DNA of 64,000 bases from CAYVVT01 sp964454335. Lineage in GTDB: Bacteria > Fidelibacterota > UBA8477 > JABMPR01. A program made the translations under genes and the position numbers. The stretch covers positions 32,645 to 96,644 of the forward strand of contig CAYVVT010000010.1 in assembly GCA_964454335.1 (NCBI GenBank). The letters are read 5' to 3'. Positions within the stretch are counted from its first letter, which is position 1. Each line of letters starts with the position of its first letter. Shown piece after piece: positions 38,541 through 47,841 of this stretch. The notes beneath the pieces were generated by a model. It had not been told where the DNA came from, did not search any database, and saw nothing but the letters and a program-made list of their open reading frames with translations.

Positions 38541-38942
38541 ATGATGATCACAAAGGACATACGCACCAATGCTCATACTGAATTTCTCAGTATCACTGCA
38601 CTGATCCAGGACGCGGTGAAGGAGGCCGGGATCGAATCCGGAATGGCCTGCGTGTTCGTTTCCCATACCACCGCCGGGATCACCATAAACGAGAATGCCG
38701 ATCCTGATGTCCGCCGGGACATGATCTACGTCCTGGAGAACATGGTTCCCTGGCATGATCCCGATTACAGACATGCCGAGGGCAATACCGCGGCCCACGT
38801 GAAGGCCAGTCTTATGGGGAATTCCGCCCACATGATCGTGGAGAATGGCATGTTGCAGATGGGGACATGGCAGGGGGTCTACTTCTGCGAATTTGACGGG
38901 CCGCGCAATCGCAAGATCCGTATCCAGGTCCTCGGTGCTTGA
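38541..38942 (+). CDS. yjbQ: YjbQ / UPF0047 family protein
   Basis: 133 residues, the whole family length. FVSHTTAGITINENADPDVR (with His in the conserved pocket), MVPWHDPDYRHAEGNTAAHV and the final GTWQGVYFCEFDGPRNRKI are YjbQ signatures. YjbQ from several bacteria shows weak thiamine-phosphate synthase activity, but the true role is uncertain. The ATG at 38541 is preferred over the frame start inside the upstream gene because GGAGG lies 10 nt upstream. Confidence 0.93.
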   Translation: MMITKDIRTNAHTEFLSITALIQDAVKEAGIESGMACVFVSHTTAGITINENADPDVRRDMIYVLENMVPWHDPDYRHAEGNTAAHVKASLMGNSAHMIVENGMLQMGTWQGVYFCEFDGPRNRKIRIQVLGA

Positions 38943-39026
38943 TCTCTGACCTGCTTGCAAACTCCATAGCTCACTCTGATCGTTCTGACCTGCTGTCAAA
39001 CCCTGCAAGCCAAGGATCCTCTATCC

Positions 39027-39218
39027 GTGCTGTTTCAGCAGGATCCATCCATGCCTCTGGGAACTGAAGATACATTTATACTTCATCAGACCACAATTAG
39101 CACCGAGCACAAACTTGGATTAATCCTGAATCTTGGATTAAGATCCGCGGGCTATGTCACCGGGGAGATGCTGGATGGCGGGCTGATCTTCCGGGCAGGG
39201 CTTAACTACCACCCTTGA
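39027..39218 (+). pseudogene. Possible remnant of an outer-membrane barrel C-terminus
   Basis: The 63-residue frame ends in HKLGLILNLGLRSAGYVTGE followed by GGLIFRAGLNYHP, alternating strand residues and a terminal aromatic as in the last strands of an outer-membrane barrel. There is no signal peptide, no SD and no upstream continuation. Most likely a decayed 3' fragment; chance cannot be excluded. Confidence 0.3.
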
Positions 39219-39246
39219 ACAGCTCCCCCTCCATACCAACAGTCAA

Positions 39247-39298
39247 TGTCATTTCGACCGGAGAGAGTCCACAGGACGAACGAAGCGGAGAAATGACA
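39247..39298. repeat. Short palindromic repeat (TGTCATTTCGA family)
   Basis: TGTCATTTCGA at 39247-39257 faces GAGAAATGACA ending at 39298. The left arm is identical to the arm of the larger element at 42474. It lies between the yjbQ and ferritin-like genes. Confidence 0.6.
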
Positions 39299-39316
39299 GG
39301 TAGTAGAGCAGATACG

Positions 39317-39342
39317 AAAAAGCCCCGCTTCTGCGGGGCTTT
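39317..39342 (-). terminator. Intrinsic terminator of the nfnAB-ferritin operon
   Basis: Perfect stem AAAGCCCCGC / GCGGGGCTTT with TTCT loop; five T follow the GC stem on the minus strand. It lies about 20 nt after the stop of the ferritin-like gene. The plus-strand T run is weaker, but it may act in both directions. Confidence 0.88.
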
Positions 39343-39363
39343 GGATCACTGACCCGGTAAAAA

Positions 39364-39828
39364 TCAGCCTTCCTGCAGGAATTCGTCCTCGTACTCGGTT
39401 TCCAGGTCGAACTTGTGTCTCAGTTCCTCATCAGCCATCATCTGGAAAAAGGTGGTCAATTCGGGATTCTGTGTGAAATGATCCGCGAGCGCCTGATACA
39501 TCTGGGCGGCCTTGTCTTCTCGTTTGGCTGCCAGGATCAGGATCTCCTGGGTCGTCAGTGTGTCTTCTTTACCGGGATCCAGTAAATAGTCGGTTACTTT
39601 CAGGTTTACCGGGGGCAGGTCCAGGTATTCCTCCAGTTCAAAATCCTGAAGGCGGATCTTATGTTCGGTCTCCATATCCACAAGTTCCTGGAACTTGGCC
39701 TTCGAGGCATCGTCCGCCGCCATATCCCGCAATCGGGCATACAGATCTATGGCCTGCTGCTCCTGCTGGATACAGAAATCAAGGATCTCATCCATGTTCA
39801 TGCTGGCAAACTTGTCAGGTAGGCTCAT
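39364..39828 (-). CDS. Ferritin-like (rubrerythrin-type) diiron protein
   Basis: 154 residues forming one four-helix ferritin-like domain. Helix pairs carry metal-ligand patterns EQQAIDLY, METEHK, KREDKAAQMY and DEELRHK, i.e. two E and two E-x-x-H sets for a diiron centre. No C-terminal rubredoxin is present. Likely functions: peroxide or oxygen protection, or iron handling. It overlaps the nfnB gene by ATGA, so it is made together with the transhydrogenase. Confidence 0.85.
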   Translation of the reverse strand: MSLPDKFASMNMDEILDFCIQQEQQAIDLYARLRDMAADDASKAKFQELVDMETEHKIRLQDFELEEYLDLPPVNLKVTDYLLDPGKEDTLTTQEILILAAKREDKAAQMYQALADHFTQNPELTTFFQMMADEELRHKFDLETEYEDEFLQEG

Positions 39829-41276
39829 GGTCGGCTCCCCACTTTTGCTTTCAGATACTCGTTCATCGCTGCCGCCGACTTACGTCCAGCGCCCATGGCC
39901 AGGATCACGGTGGCACCGCCGGTAACAATATCACCACCAGCGTAGACGCCTTCCATGGAAGTCAGGCCATCTTCATCTGCAACGATGTTGCCCCATTTGT
40001 TGGTTTCGATCTCGGGCGTGGTCTGTGCGATGAGTGGATTCGACCCATTCCCCACAGCGATCACCACCAGGTCGGCTTCGATTATGAACTCTGACCCTTC
40101 GATAGGCACGGGTCGGCGACGGCCTGATTCGTCCGGTTCACCCAGTTCCATGCGCAGGCATTTGGCAGCCTTGACATTGTCATTCTCGTCACCGATGAAC
40201 TCGATGGGATTTACCAGGTTGTTGAAGACGATGCCCTCTTCCTTGGCATGATGGATCTCCTCATTCCGGGCCGGCATCTCAACTTCTGATCGACGGTAAA
40301 CGATGGTGGCGTTCTTGGCCCCAAGACGTTTTGAGGTTCTTACGGCGTCCATGGCGGTATTACCACCACCCACCACGATGGCATTCTTTGGCTGATGCAG
40401 CGGGGTATCGTACTTGGGGAATTCATAAGCTCGCATGAGATTGCTGCGTGTCAGGAACTCGTTCGCTGAATACACGCCATTGAGGTTCTCACCAGGAATG
40501 TTCATGAAGCGTGGCAGACCCGCACCCAGCCCCAGGAATACGGCATCAAAACCTTCTTCCTGCAGGAGTTCATGAATGGTCTGGGTACGCCCCACGATGA
40601 AATTCTTCACAAACTTGACACCCATCTTCTCCAGGTCTGCCACTTCCTTGCGCAGAATGGCCTTGGGCAGACGGAACTCGGGAATGCCATACACCAGTAC
40701 GCCGCCAAACTCATGGAGAGCTTCAAAGACGGTGACCTCATGACCCTCCTTGATGAGATCACTGGCAGCCGCCAGGCCGGCCGGTCCGGAGCCTACGATG
40801 GCAACCTTCTGACCGCTGGGTGCCGGTGGCTGGTATTCTGTTGATCCGTTTCCATGCTCCTGGGCATAGTCGGCGACAAAGCGTTCGAGGCGTCCGATCG
40901 CTACGGGTTCCACGCGCTTGCCGATGACACAGGTGGCCTCACACTGTTCTTCCTGGGGACAGACCCGGCCGCAGACAGCGGGTAAGGAGTTGTCCTCCTT
41001 GATCTTGTCGGCAGCCCCGAGAAAATCCTCGGCGCACACCAACTGGATGAATTCAGGTATGTTTATCGTTACGGGGCATCCGTCAATACACTTGGGTTTC
41101 TTACATTCGATGCAGCGCTGAGCTTCCTTCACAGCCAACTCAGGGGTGAAACCCAGATTGACCTCCAGGAAATTTCCTGCCCTTTCGACTGGATCCTGCT
41201 CCGGCATGCCCTGTCGCGGGATGGTAAGGCGCTCCTTCATGGGTACCGGATTTGGAGATGTTTGCACTTCAGCCAT
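39825..41276 (-). CDS. nfnB: NfnB / glutamate synthase small-chain-like flavoprotein
   Basis: 483 residues. N-terminal iron-sulfur region (AQRCIECKKPKCIDGCPV; VCGRVCPQEEQCEATC) supplies two [4Fe-4S] clusters. Two Rossmann folds follow: FAD (VAIVGSGPAGLAAA) and NAD(P)H (AIVVGGGNTAMDA). The pairing with the adjacent alpha-subunit gene identifies the NADH-dependent ferredoxin:NADP oxidoreductase type (NfnAB), which bifurcates electrons; a stand-alone homotetrameric glutamate synthase or SudA-type sulfide dehydrogenase is the alternative. The ATG at 41276 is 1 nt after the nfnA stop. Confidence 0.9.
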   Translation of the reverse strand: MAEVQTSPNPVPMKERLTIPRQGMPEQDPVERAGNFLEVNLGFTPELAVKEAQRCIECKKPKCIDGCPVTINIPEFIQLVCAEDFLGAADKIKEDNSLPAVCGRVCPQEEQCEATCVIGKRVEPVAIGRLERFVADYAQEHGNGSTEYQPPAPSGQKVAIVGSGPAGLAAASDLIKEGHEVTVFEALHEFGGVLVYGIPEFRLPKAILRKEVADLEKMGVKFVKNFIVGRTQTIHELLQEEGFDAVFLGLGAGLPRFMNIPGENLNGVYSANEFLTRSNLMRAYEFPKYDTPLHQPKNAIVVGGGNTAMDAVRTSKRLGAKNATIVYRRSEVEMPARNEEIHHAKEEGIVFNNLVNPIEFIGDENDNVKAAKCLRMELGEPDESGRRRPVPIEGSEFIIEADLVVIAVGNGSNPLIAQTTPEIETNKWGNIVADEDGLTSMEGVYAGGDIVTGGATVILAMGAGRKSAAAMNEYLKAKVGSRP

Positions 41277-41277
41277 C

Positions 41278-42171
41278 TCAAACCTCCGCCAGCTTTTCAC
41301 GCCCCTGGCGTGAGGCTGCTTCTTCAGCAGCTTTGGCAATTTTCATTTGCTTCTCCAGGAAGCATCTGTGGGATTCTTGTTCCTGTTTGTGGTAGGCTTT
41401 CTGCCGGCTGCCAAGTTCATTGAAATCAACCTGGTGCCCATCAAACTCGGGACCGTCAACACAGACAAAGACGGTTTTGCCGCCAACGGTTGCCCGGCAG
41501 GCACCGCACATCCCGGTTCCATCAACCATGATGGCATTCAGGCTCACCATGGTGGGGATCTTGAGATCGCGGGTTTGGTCGGCTACGGCTGCCATCATGG
41601 GCAGCGGTCCGATGGCCACGATCATATCTGGCGTAATTCCTTCTTCCAGCAGGTCGTTGACCACGTCGGTGACAAGGCCGTGACGGCCATAGGAGCCATC
41701 ATCGGTTGACACCCGTACTTCATCCACCACTGCACTCATCTGTTCCTCGGCCACCACCAGTTCCTCGTGGCGGGCTCCGATGATGGAGATGACGCGATTA
41801 CCGGCAGCTTTGCCAGCAGCAGCGATGGGCAGTGCTTCAGCGGTACCTACACCGCCGCTTACGCATACCAGTGTCCCCCAATTCTCAATATGGGTGGGTA
41901 ATCCGAGTGGGCCGACCAGATCCGCCAGTTCATCACCGGCGTTCAAGGTGTTCAGATGCTTGGATGTCTTTCCCAGGCCCTGAACGATGATATTGATCCA
42001 GCCTTCCTCAGCATTGCTGTCGGCAATGGTGATGGGGATCCGCTCCCCCTGTTCATGGACCCGCAGGATGATGAACTGACCAGCCTGGCGCTTCCGGGCA
42101 ATGTGTGGAGCTTCCAGGATGAAGCTTTTCACATCCGGCGCAATGAATTCTGCTTTCAAGATCTTATACAT
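41278..42171 (-). CDS. nfnA: NfnA / ferredoxin-NADP reductase alpha subunit
   Basis: 297 residues. An N-terminal FAD-binding barrel (SFILEAPHIARKRQAGQFII), an NAD-binding half (GTLVCVSGGVGTAEALPIAA) and a [2Fe-2S] site in the DGTGMCGACRATVGG / CVDGPEFDGHQVDF block are the hallmarks of NfnA/SudB. A helical C-terminal tail follows. The ATG at 42171 has GGAG 7 nt upstream; the longer frame is not conserved-looking. Expected to dimerise with NfnB and balance NADH, NADPH and ferredoxin pools. Confidence 0.9.
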   Translation of the reverse strand: MYKILKAEFIAPDVKSFILEAPHIARKRQAGQFIILRVHEQGERIPITIADSNAEEGWINIIVQGLGKTSKHLNTLNAGDELADLVGPLGLPTHIENWGTLVCVSGGVGTAEALPIAAAGKAAGNRVISIIGARHEELVVAEEQMSAVVDEVRVSTDDGSYGRHGLVTDVVNDLLEEGITPDMIVAIGPLPMMAAVADQTRDLKIPTMVSLNAIMVDGTGMCGACRATVGGKTVFVCVDGPEFDGHQVDFNELGSRQKAYHKQEQESHRCFLEKQMKIAKAAEEAASRQGREKLAEV

Positions 42172-42250
42172 ACCAACACTCCATTCTCGGCTTAGACCAA
42201 AGGCAAAGCCCATGCCACTGGAGTTGGAATTGAGAATAAATCCGGGGAGG

Positions 42251-42463
42251 TAGGTTAGGAGTTAGGAGTTAGGAGTTAGGAGTTAGGAGAGGATGTCTCA
42301 GACATGTCNNNNNNNNNNNNNNNNNNNNNNNNNNNNNNNNNNNNNNNNNNNNNNNNNNNNNNNNNNNNNNNNNNNNNNNNNNNNNNNNNNNNNNNNNNNN
42401 NNNNNNNNGTTAGGAGTTAGGAGTTAGGAGTTAGGAGTTAGGAGAGGATGTCTCAGACATGTC
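42251..42463. repeat. TTAGGAG tandem repeats on both sides of an assembly gap
   Basis: At 42251-42290 the 8-base unit GTTAGGAG is repeated about five times and ends in GAGGATGTCTCAGACATGTC. After 100 N (42309-42408) the same array and end sequence recur at 42409-42463. The N run therefore replaces a collapsed repeat of unknown length. ATGTCTCAGACAT in the end sequence is itself a small palindrome. Confidence 0.8.
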
Positions 42464-42473
42464 ACCGAGTCAA

Positions 42474-42643
42474 TGTCATTTCGAGGGAGCCAGGTCGCAG
42501 CACCGCGTGCTGAGACGGGCGAGTCGAGAAATCCCAGTATATCGATCAGACCACAGCCTGGGATTTCTCCCCGCCTGCCTGGTACTCAGTGCGGCGGGCA
42601 GGCGCTCCGTTCGTCGCACCGACTCACTTCGGTCGAAATGACA
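42474..42643. repeat. MITE-like element with nested palindromes
   Basis: 170 bases bounded by 11-base perfect inverted repeats TGTCATTTCGA (42474-42484) and TCGAAATGACA (42633-42643). Inside is a second inverted pair GAGAAATCCCAG (42526-42537) / CTGGGATTTCTC (42558-42569). No coding capacity. Same arm as the shorter unit at 39247. Confidence 0.75.
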
Positions 42644-42671
42644 TCAGGTTATGCCGGTGGATCAGGTTGGC

Positions 42672-45173
42672 TCAGAACCGATTCCTCAGATCCCACCAGT
42701 CTACGTAGTACAGGATCTTGACGGACAGACTGTTCGCCTGGGGTTGTTCCAGGATATGGCCCAGGTCGTGAATATAATCCGCATGCATATTGCCAATGTA
42801 ATGATGACCGTGGATTCCCTCAGTCCACTCGTCGATGGAGTTCTTCCAGATGAGATTGAGTTCGCTACCGGGCGCAAAACGCCACACCAGCACAGCATCG
42901 ATATTGAACACATTGAGAATACCATCCAGCTCCGCAGTGTAAGCCCGCTGATCCAATTCGCCATTTCCTTGCAGATCATAGAACCGGTCATACACAACCT
43001 GAGACCAGTAATGACGGATCCGGATGTTGGATGACAGAGTATTGCTCACCGTGTAGCTTGCTGTCAGCATGTTCGTTACTTCCCGCCGCTCCCTACGTCC
43101 AAATACCGGATCGTCATCATCATCGAATTCAGCAAATCCACGCTCGGCATGATTCTGCTTCAATTCTGCAGAATAATTGAACATGAGCTGATCGCTGATC
43201 CGCCAGCGTGGTTTGAACCCACCTCCAGTCCAGCTGCTGCCAAATTTATCCTTGGCATCTACGCCGAGCCATAGATCGAATGCAAAGGGCCTGTTGTAAT
43301 CAGTCGAGATCCAGCTATGGATATGGAAAAAAGGAGGCTGTAGAAAGAACTGATCTCCAATCTCTTCGGAACGTGGCTCGTAATAGTCACGGGAGTAGGT
43401 TGGTCGGATCTGAATCCCACCTCCGTTGCTGAAGTATTTACGAGTTGTGAGCTTCCAGTTGACACGGATCATCGTACCGGTGAATTCGCGTGGTTTATAC
43501 AGATGCTGGTTCATGGCCCGAAGATCGATGTGCGCATCGTTGAGCAACCCTTTCGGTTCATGCTGAAAAAGTGACAACCAGACGCTCTGTGAATAAGAAT
43601 TATTGTTGAACATGAAGCCCAGGTCATTGGGATCGTAGGTATCACTTTCGCCAAAGAATGATACCCCGTACCTGAAGGCACCGTTATTCTCACTCAGCCG
43701 GAGATTCCATTCATTACCCGTTTCCATCGAATCGCCCTGGGATATCTGACTGTAAGCAGCTGAGGATTGGATCCTCCATTGAGAATCCCTGCTCACCAGG
43801 CGTGCACTGATCCCTGTAACATTCGCATCGCGAAAATCATTTTCGAAAGTGTCATCATCCGGATTCTCGCCACGGAACACATTGGAGTTGGAAATGCCCA
43901 GTTCAGACCCGTTCCCGAAATTTTTATTCACCACGATCCGGTTGAAGTTTGTGATTGGATCCGTAAGAAATTCCCGCTGCTCCCCGAGACTGTCCAGGTA
44001 GGTTGCCTGCATACGACCTGTCGTGGCATTGAAAAATGCCAGACCGATGCCATTTGCATTCTGCCCGGTGATCTTTGTGGCGTTGATCATCTGAGCTTCC
44101 TCGGGATTATCAATGATCAGACTGTCATATTCGACCAGATCGTAAACATCCCAGAAACGAATAGGGCGAGCCCCAACTCGCCGGGAGTAAAAGCGGCCTG
44201 CTTTTGACAGCAGATCCGTCCCCTCAGTAAAGAAGGGCCTTCGTTCATTGTAGCGGACTTCGAAAGGAGTCAGGTTCAGGACGACGTTGTCCGACTGCAC
44301 TTCTCCGAAATCAGGAATGAGTGTGAGATCAAGAGTGAAACTCTCATTGATCCCATACTTCAGGTCCAGCCCACCTCGTATGGTGCGTGACCAGTTGCTC
44401 TTCCCACCCTCGTCGAAAGGGAAATGAGAAAGGGATGCAGCGGTATAGGGGGTGAAGGAGAGACGTAAGGGTGGTTCGATGTTTTCGATCCCATGCAATT
44501 CACCTCCGAACACAGAGTAATTACTGTGATCCTTTTCGATAAATGTCCAGGTAAAAACCTCACGGGTAGCCTGGACCCATCGGGCAGCATTGATGCCCCA
44601 GACCTGTTTATCGGCAGTTGGGAAACGGATTTGACTGAAAGGAATGGCGAACTCGACAGACCAACCCGTTTCATGAATGAGTATGGCACTTTTCCATACA
44701 GGATCCCATGATTCATCATTATGGTTGGGGCCGGATTTATGATCAAGCTGAACCCCGGCAGCTGTCACCCTGAATACAATATCATTGGCTTTGTCGTTGT
44801 AAGGGCTTATCCATACTCCAAACCAATCGGCGGTTACATTGGCATTATCCCGCTCTCCCAGCTGACGTAGGATGCTGTCAGAGCTGGCTGCTTCCAGTTC
44901 TGCGGCTACATACAGATTGGCATCATCAAAGGCAAACCACATCTTGTTCTTAAGACGGGCATCTACCTTGTTCTCAGGTTGAAGTGTGGCGAAATCTGTG
45001 GCCGGAACAGCCTTTTGCCAGGTCCTTTCGTCCAGTTTTCCATCGATGGTGGGGGGGTGTACAACACGAAGTGCATGTACTAATGTACCGGCATCAACCG
45101 CAAGCAGTTGAACAACGATCCCAAAAAGCGGGAATATCCTGACCCAGACCTTAAAACAACTGCCCAAACTCAA
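42672..45173 (-). CDS. DUF5916 outer-membrane protein with N-terminal CBM9-like domain
   Basis: 833 residues. After a hydrophobic N-terminus, residues 35-215 form a carbohydrate-binding family 9-like beta sandwich (PTIDGKLDERTWQKA; WFGVWISPYND). The rest is a DUF5916 barrel: TLDLTLIPDFGEVQSDNVVL, PFEVRYNERRPFFTEGTDLL and FYSRRVGARP are typical blocks. The last strand ends in WWDLRNRF with a terminal Phe as expected for outer-membrane insertion. Role unknown; a sugar- or polymer-linked uptake protein is a common guess. Confidence 0.88.
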   Translation of the reverse strand: MSLGSCFKVWVRIFPLFGIVVQLLAVDAGTLVHALRVVHPPTIDGKLDERTWQKAVPATDFATLQPENKVDARLKNKMWFAFDDANLYVAAELEAASSDSILRQLGERDNANVTADWFGVWISPYNDKANDIVFRVTAAGVQLDHKSGPNHNDESWDPVWKSAILIHETGWSVEFAIPFSQIRFPTADKQVWGINAARWVQATREVFTWTFIEKDHSNYSVFGGELHGIENIEPPLRLSFTPYTAASLSHFPFDEGGKSNWSRTIRGGLDLKYGINESFTLDLTLIPDFGEVQSDNVVLNLTPFEVRYNERRPFFTEGTDLLSKAGRFYSRRVGARPIRFWDVYDLVEYDSLIIDNPEEAQMINATKITGQNANGIGLAFFNATTGRMQATYLDSLGEQREFLTDPITNFNRIVVNKNFGNGSELGISNSNVFRGENPDDDTFENDFRDANVTGISARLVSRDSQWRIQSSAAYSQISQGDSMETGNEWNLRLSENNGAFRYGVSFFGESDTYDPNDLGFMFNNNSYSQSVWLSLFQHEPKGLLNDAHIDLRAMNQHLYKPREFTGTMIRVNWKLTTRKYFSNGGGIQIRPTYSRDYYEPRSEEIGDQFFLQPPFFHIHSWISTDYNRPFAFDLWLGVDAKDKFGSSWTGGGFKPRWRISDQLMFNYSAELKQNHAERGFAEFDDDDDPVFGRRERREVTNMLTASYTVSNTLSSNIRIRHYWSQVVYDRFYDLQGNGELDQRAYTAELDGILNVFNIDAVLVWRFAPGSELNLIWKNSIDEWTEGIHGHHYIGNMHADYIHDLGHILEQPQANSLSVKILYYVDWWDLRNRF

Positions 45174-45207
45174 ATGCGCCCTCCTTGATCAATGGGCGCT
45201 CTATTAT

Positions 45208-46581
45208 CTATCGTTTGGTAGCTATTCCAAGCTCTTTAAGTTTTCGAGACAGGTTGGACTGCTGTAGTCCCAGACTGGCGGCTGTACGACTGATATTGCC
45301 GGCATGCATCTTCAGCTGGGTTTCCAGGAAGCGCTGCTCAAAATCGCGCCGGGCGTCAGCAAAGGCCCTGGTTTCCTTGAAAATACCTGAGTCCTCACCC
45401 CCACTGATCATCTGGTTCAGGTGGGGCTGAACGTCACCCAGGCTGATCTCCTCGCTGGGTGTCAGTATATACAACCGCTCTACAAGGTTACGCAGTTCAC
45501 GAATATTTCCCGGAAAGGGATATCCTTCGAGCATTCTCAAAGCGTCCCGGGAAAATTTCTTCTCCAGTATGGCCAGTTCACCGGCATAGAATCTCAGGAA
45601 GTGCTCCAGGAGCAGCTTGACGTCGCCGGCGCGTTCCCTGAGTGGGGGTAATTGGATGGGCACGACATTGAGACGATAGAACAGGTCTTCACGGAAAGTG
45701 CCCTGGGCAACCATGTCTTCCAGTGGTTTGTTGGTGGCGGCCAGGAGACGTATATCCACGCTGCGGGTCTGGGTGCTGCCCACGCGCTCAAACTTGCCAT
45801 CCTCCAGGACCCGGAGGATCTTGGCCTGGGCCGAGAGGCTCATGTCCCCGATCTCGTCGAGGAACAGGGTTCCACCGTCGGCTACCTCGATCTTGCCGCG
45901 TTTCTGAGCCACCGCACCGGTGAAGGCGCCCTTCTCATGCCCGAAGAGCTCGCTTTCAATGAGTTCGTTGGGAATCGCCGCAGCATTGAATTTCACAAAA
46001 GGCTCCGATTCCCGTGAACTGGCGGCATGGATGGCATGGGCCACCAACTCTTTGCCTGTACCACTCTCACCCCTGATGAGCACCTTGGCTTCAGTGGGGC
46101 CGACCTTGCCGGCAGTGTCCAGCACGGATTTCATCTGTGGTGATTGCCCTACCAGTTGATAGCGTTGCCGCTGGCGGTCTTCGCTGATCTCGGCCTTGTT
46201 CTCCAAGGTCTGTTTTTGTTTCAGGTTGCGAATGGCAACCTGGATCCGCGCGAGACTCAAGGGTTTCTCCAGGAAATCGTAAGCACCGATATGTAGAGCC
46301 TCAACAGCCGTGCTCACCGTACCATGACCCGATATCATGACCACGTCCAGGTCAGGATCCATCTTCTTGATCTCCTTGAGCGCCTCCAGCCCGTCCATAC
46401 CGGGCAGGCGAACATCCAGCAGCACCAGGTTCACCCGCTCCTTGCGCAGGGTGGCCAGACCGTCCTCTGCGGTCCCGGCCTCGAGGACACGGTGTCCTTC
46501 GTCCTGGAGAATATCCGAAATCGTCAGACGAATGTTCTTCTCATCGTCTACTACCAGAATGGTAATGCCTTGCTCTGCCAT
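45208..46581 (-). CDS. Sigma54-dependent response regulator (NtrC/NtrX family)
   Basis: 457 residues. Receiver at 1-125 with phospho-acceptor D56 (LLDVRLPG). AAA+ domain with Walker A GESGTGKELVAHAIH, the sigma54-contact loop GAFTGA and Walker B GGTLFLDEIGDM. The C-terminal Fis-type helix-turn-helix (NISRTAASLGLQQSNLSRKL) binds enhancers. It is 3 nt downstream of its histidine kinase, in an arrangement like NtrY-NtrX. Targets would be sigma54 promoters; none is evident in the window. Confidence 0.95.
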   Translation of the reverse strand: MAEQGITILVVDDEKNIRLTISDILQDEGHRVLEAGTAEDGLATLRKERVNLVLLDVRLPGMDGLEALKEIKKMDPDLDVVMISGHGTVSTAVEALHIGAYDFLEKPLSLARIQVAIRNLKQKQTLENKAEISEDRQRQRYQLVGQSPQMKSVLDTAGKVGPTEAKVLIRGESGTGKELVAHAIHAASSRESEPFVKFNAAAIPNELIESELFGHEKGAFTGAVAQKRGKIEVADGGTLFLDEIGDMSLSAQAKILRVLEDGKFERVGSTQTRSVDIRLLAATNKPLEDMVAQGTFREDLFYRLNVVPIQLPPLRERAGDVKLLLEHFLRFYAGELAILEKKFSRDALRMLEGYPFPGNIRELRNLVERLYILTPSEEISLGDVQPHLNQMISGGEDSGIFKETRAFADARRDFEQRFLETQLKMHAGNISRTAASLGLQQSNLSRKLKELGIATKR

Positions 46582-46584
46582 AGC

Positions 46585-47841
46585 CTAATCCGCCGTTTCT
46601 TCCTTTTGTACTGGTTCAATATTTCCTGATCCATCCTGCCCGGTGCCTTCAGACTTCATGCGACAGGGTAGAATGACCTCGAAGGTCGTTCCTTCATTCA
46701 GGGTGCTTTGTACCCGGATGTCTCCGCCATGCTGCCTGATGATCCGCCGGGTGATGGCCAGCCCGAGTCCCGTACCCTTCTTCTTGGTGGTGAAATACGG
46801 TTCAAAGATCTTGTTGAGATTCTCTGCCGAGATACCCGGACCATTGTCGATGACCCGGATGTGGCACTCCATATTTTCCACCAGAGTATTGATCACCAGA
46901 TGAGGATCCGCTGCACTAGCCTGGATGGCGTTCTGCACAAGATTCACGAGCACCTGCTTGATCTGCATGGGATCGGCATAGATGTATTCCAGGCTTTCAT
47001 CCAGTTTTACCTGGATATCAGCGCTGTCGTTGTACTGGCTGATGATCTCTTCCAGCTGCTCATTCAGATTGTATTGTTCAGGTTTGGCCTCGGGCATCTT
47101 GGCAAAACCTGAGAAGGAGTTCACCAGGGACTGGAGATTGTCAACCTCTTCATTGATGACCCGCAGCGATTTCTCCAGGACCTCGGGCAGGTCTTCCGCC
47201 TGCTTTACGTGCCGGGCCTCCAGCCGCTGGGCACTCAATCGAATGGGGGTCAGGGGATTCTTGATCTCGTGGGCCATGGCCCGGGCCATCTCACGCCAGA
47301 TCACCTGCTTCTCGGCCTCGAGGAGTTTTTCACGGTTCTGCACCAATTCGGTGACCATGGTATTGAAGGCCACGATGAGTCCATTCAAAGGCGAGAATCT
47401 GTTCTCTTTCACCTGGATATCGAAATCACCCTGGCTCAGGGCATCCGTGGCCAGCATGAGCCGTGACAGTGGCTGCGTGATCATTCCAAAGGCTAACAGA
47501 AAGATCAGCATGGCGGCCAGGATCATGAACAGGACCAGACCCAGGGTATACATACGGATGTCCCGCCTGTAGAATTCACCAGCAAGACCGATCTTGTGCA
47601 TGTCCGTCAGGATCTCTTCGATCTGGTGACCGAACTCATCAATATTGGTGGAGTCAATGCCGATACTGAACTCGTGATAGAGTTCTCGAACCCGCTCTTC
47701 GCTGGCCAGTTCATCGATCTCATCCTGGTAGGCTTCCACATTACTGATGAAAACCTCACGCATGAGAAAAGCGGCAATGAACACCACCAGCGTTACCAGC
47801 AGCAGGATCTGGATCCTGTATGAAGGCTGTTTCAGATTCAT
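46585..47841 (-). CDS. Membrane sensor histidine kinase (NtrY-like)
   Basis: 418 residues. Two membrane helices (about 10-28 and 97-119) enclose a periplasmic loop of about 70 residues; a HAMP linker (ITQPLSRLMLATDALSQGDF) follows. HisKA has H191 in AHEIKNPLTPIRLSAQRLEA, typical of the NtrY/NtrB-like HPK4 class. The ATPase has VLVNLVQNAIQA, DNGPGIS and GTGLGLAITRR. Partner of the sigma54 regulator downstream; the upstream DUF4390 gene overlaps by ATGA, so all three form one unit. Confidence 0.94.
   Translation of the reverse strand: MNLKQPSYRIQILLLVTLVVFIAAFLMREVFISNVEAYQDEIDELASEERVRELYHEFSIGIDSTNIDEFGHQIEEILTDMHKIGLAGEFYRRDIRMYTLGLVLFMILAAMLIFLLAFGMITQPLSRLMLATDALSQGDFDIQVKENRFSPLNGLIVAFNTMVTELVQNREKLLEAEKQVIWREMARAMAHEIKNPLTPIRLSAQRLEARHVKQAEDLPEVLEKSLRVINEEVDNLQSLVNSFSGFAKMPEAKPEQYNLNEQLEEIISQYNDSADIQVKLDESLEYIYADPMQIKQVLVNLVQNAIQASAADPHLVINTLVENMECHIRVIDNGPGISAENLNKIFEPYFTTKKKGTGLGLAITRRIIRQHGGDIRVQSTLNEGTTFEVILPCRMKSEGTGQDGSGNIEPVQKEETAD

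Noticed and set aside
42251..42463. TTAGGAG tandem arrays as a CRISPR
   Set aside because: The unit is 8 bases without spacers and there are no cas genes; simple tandem repeat.
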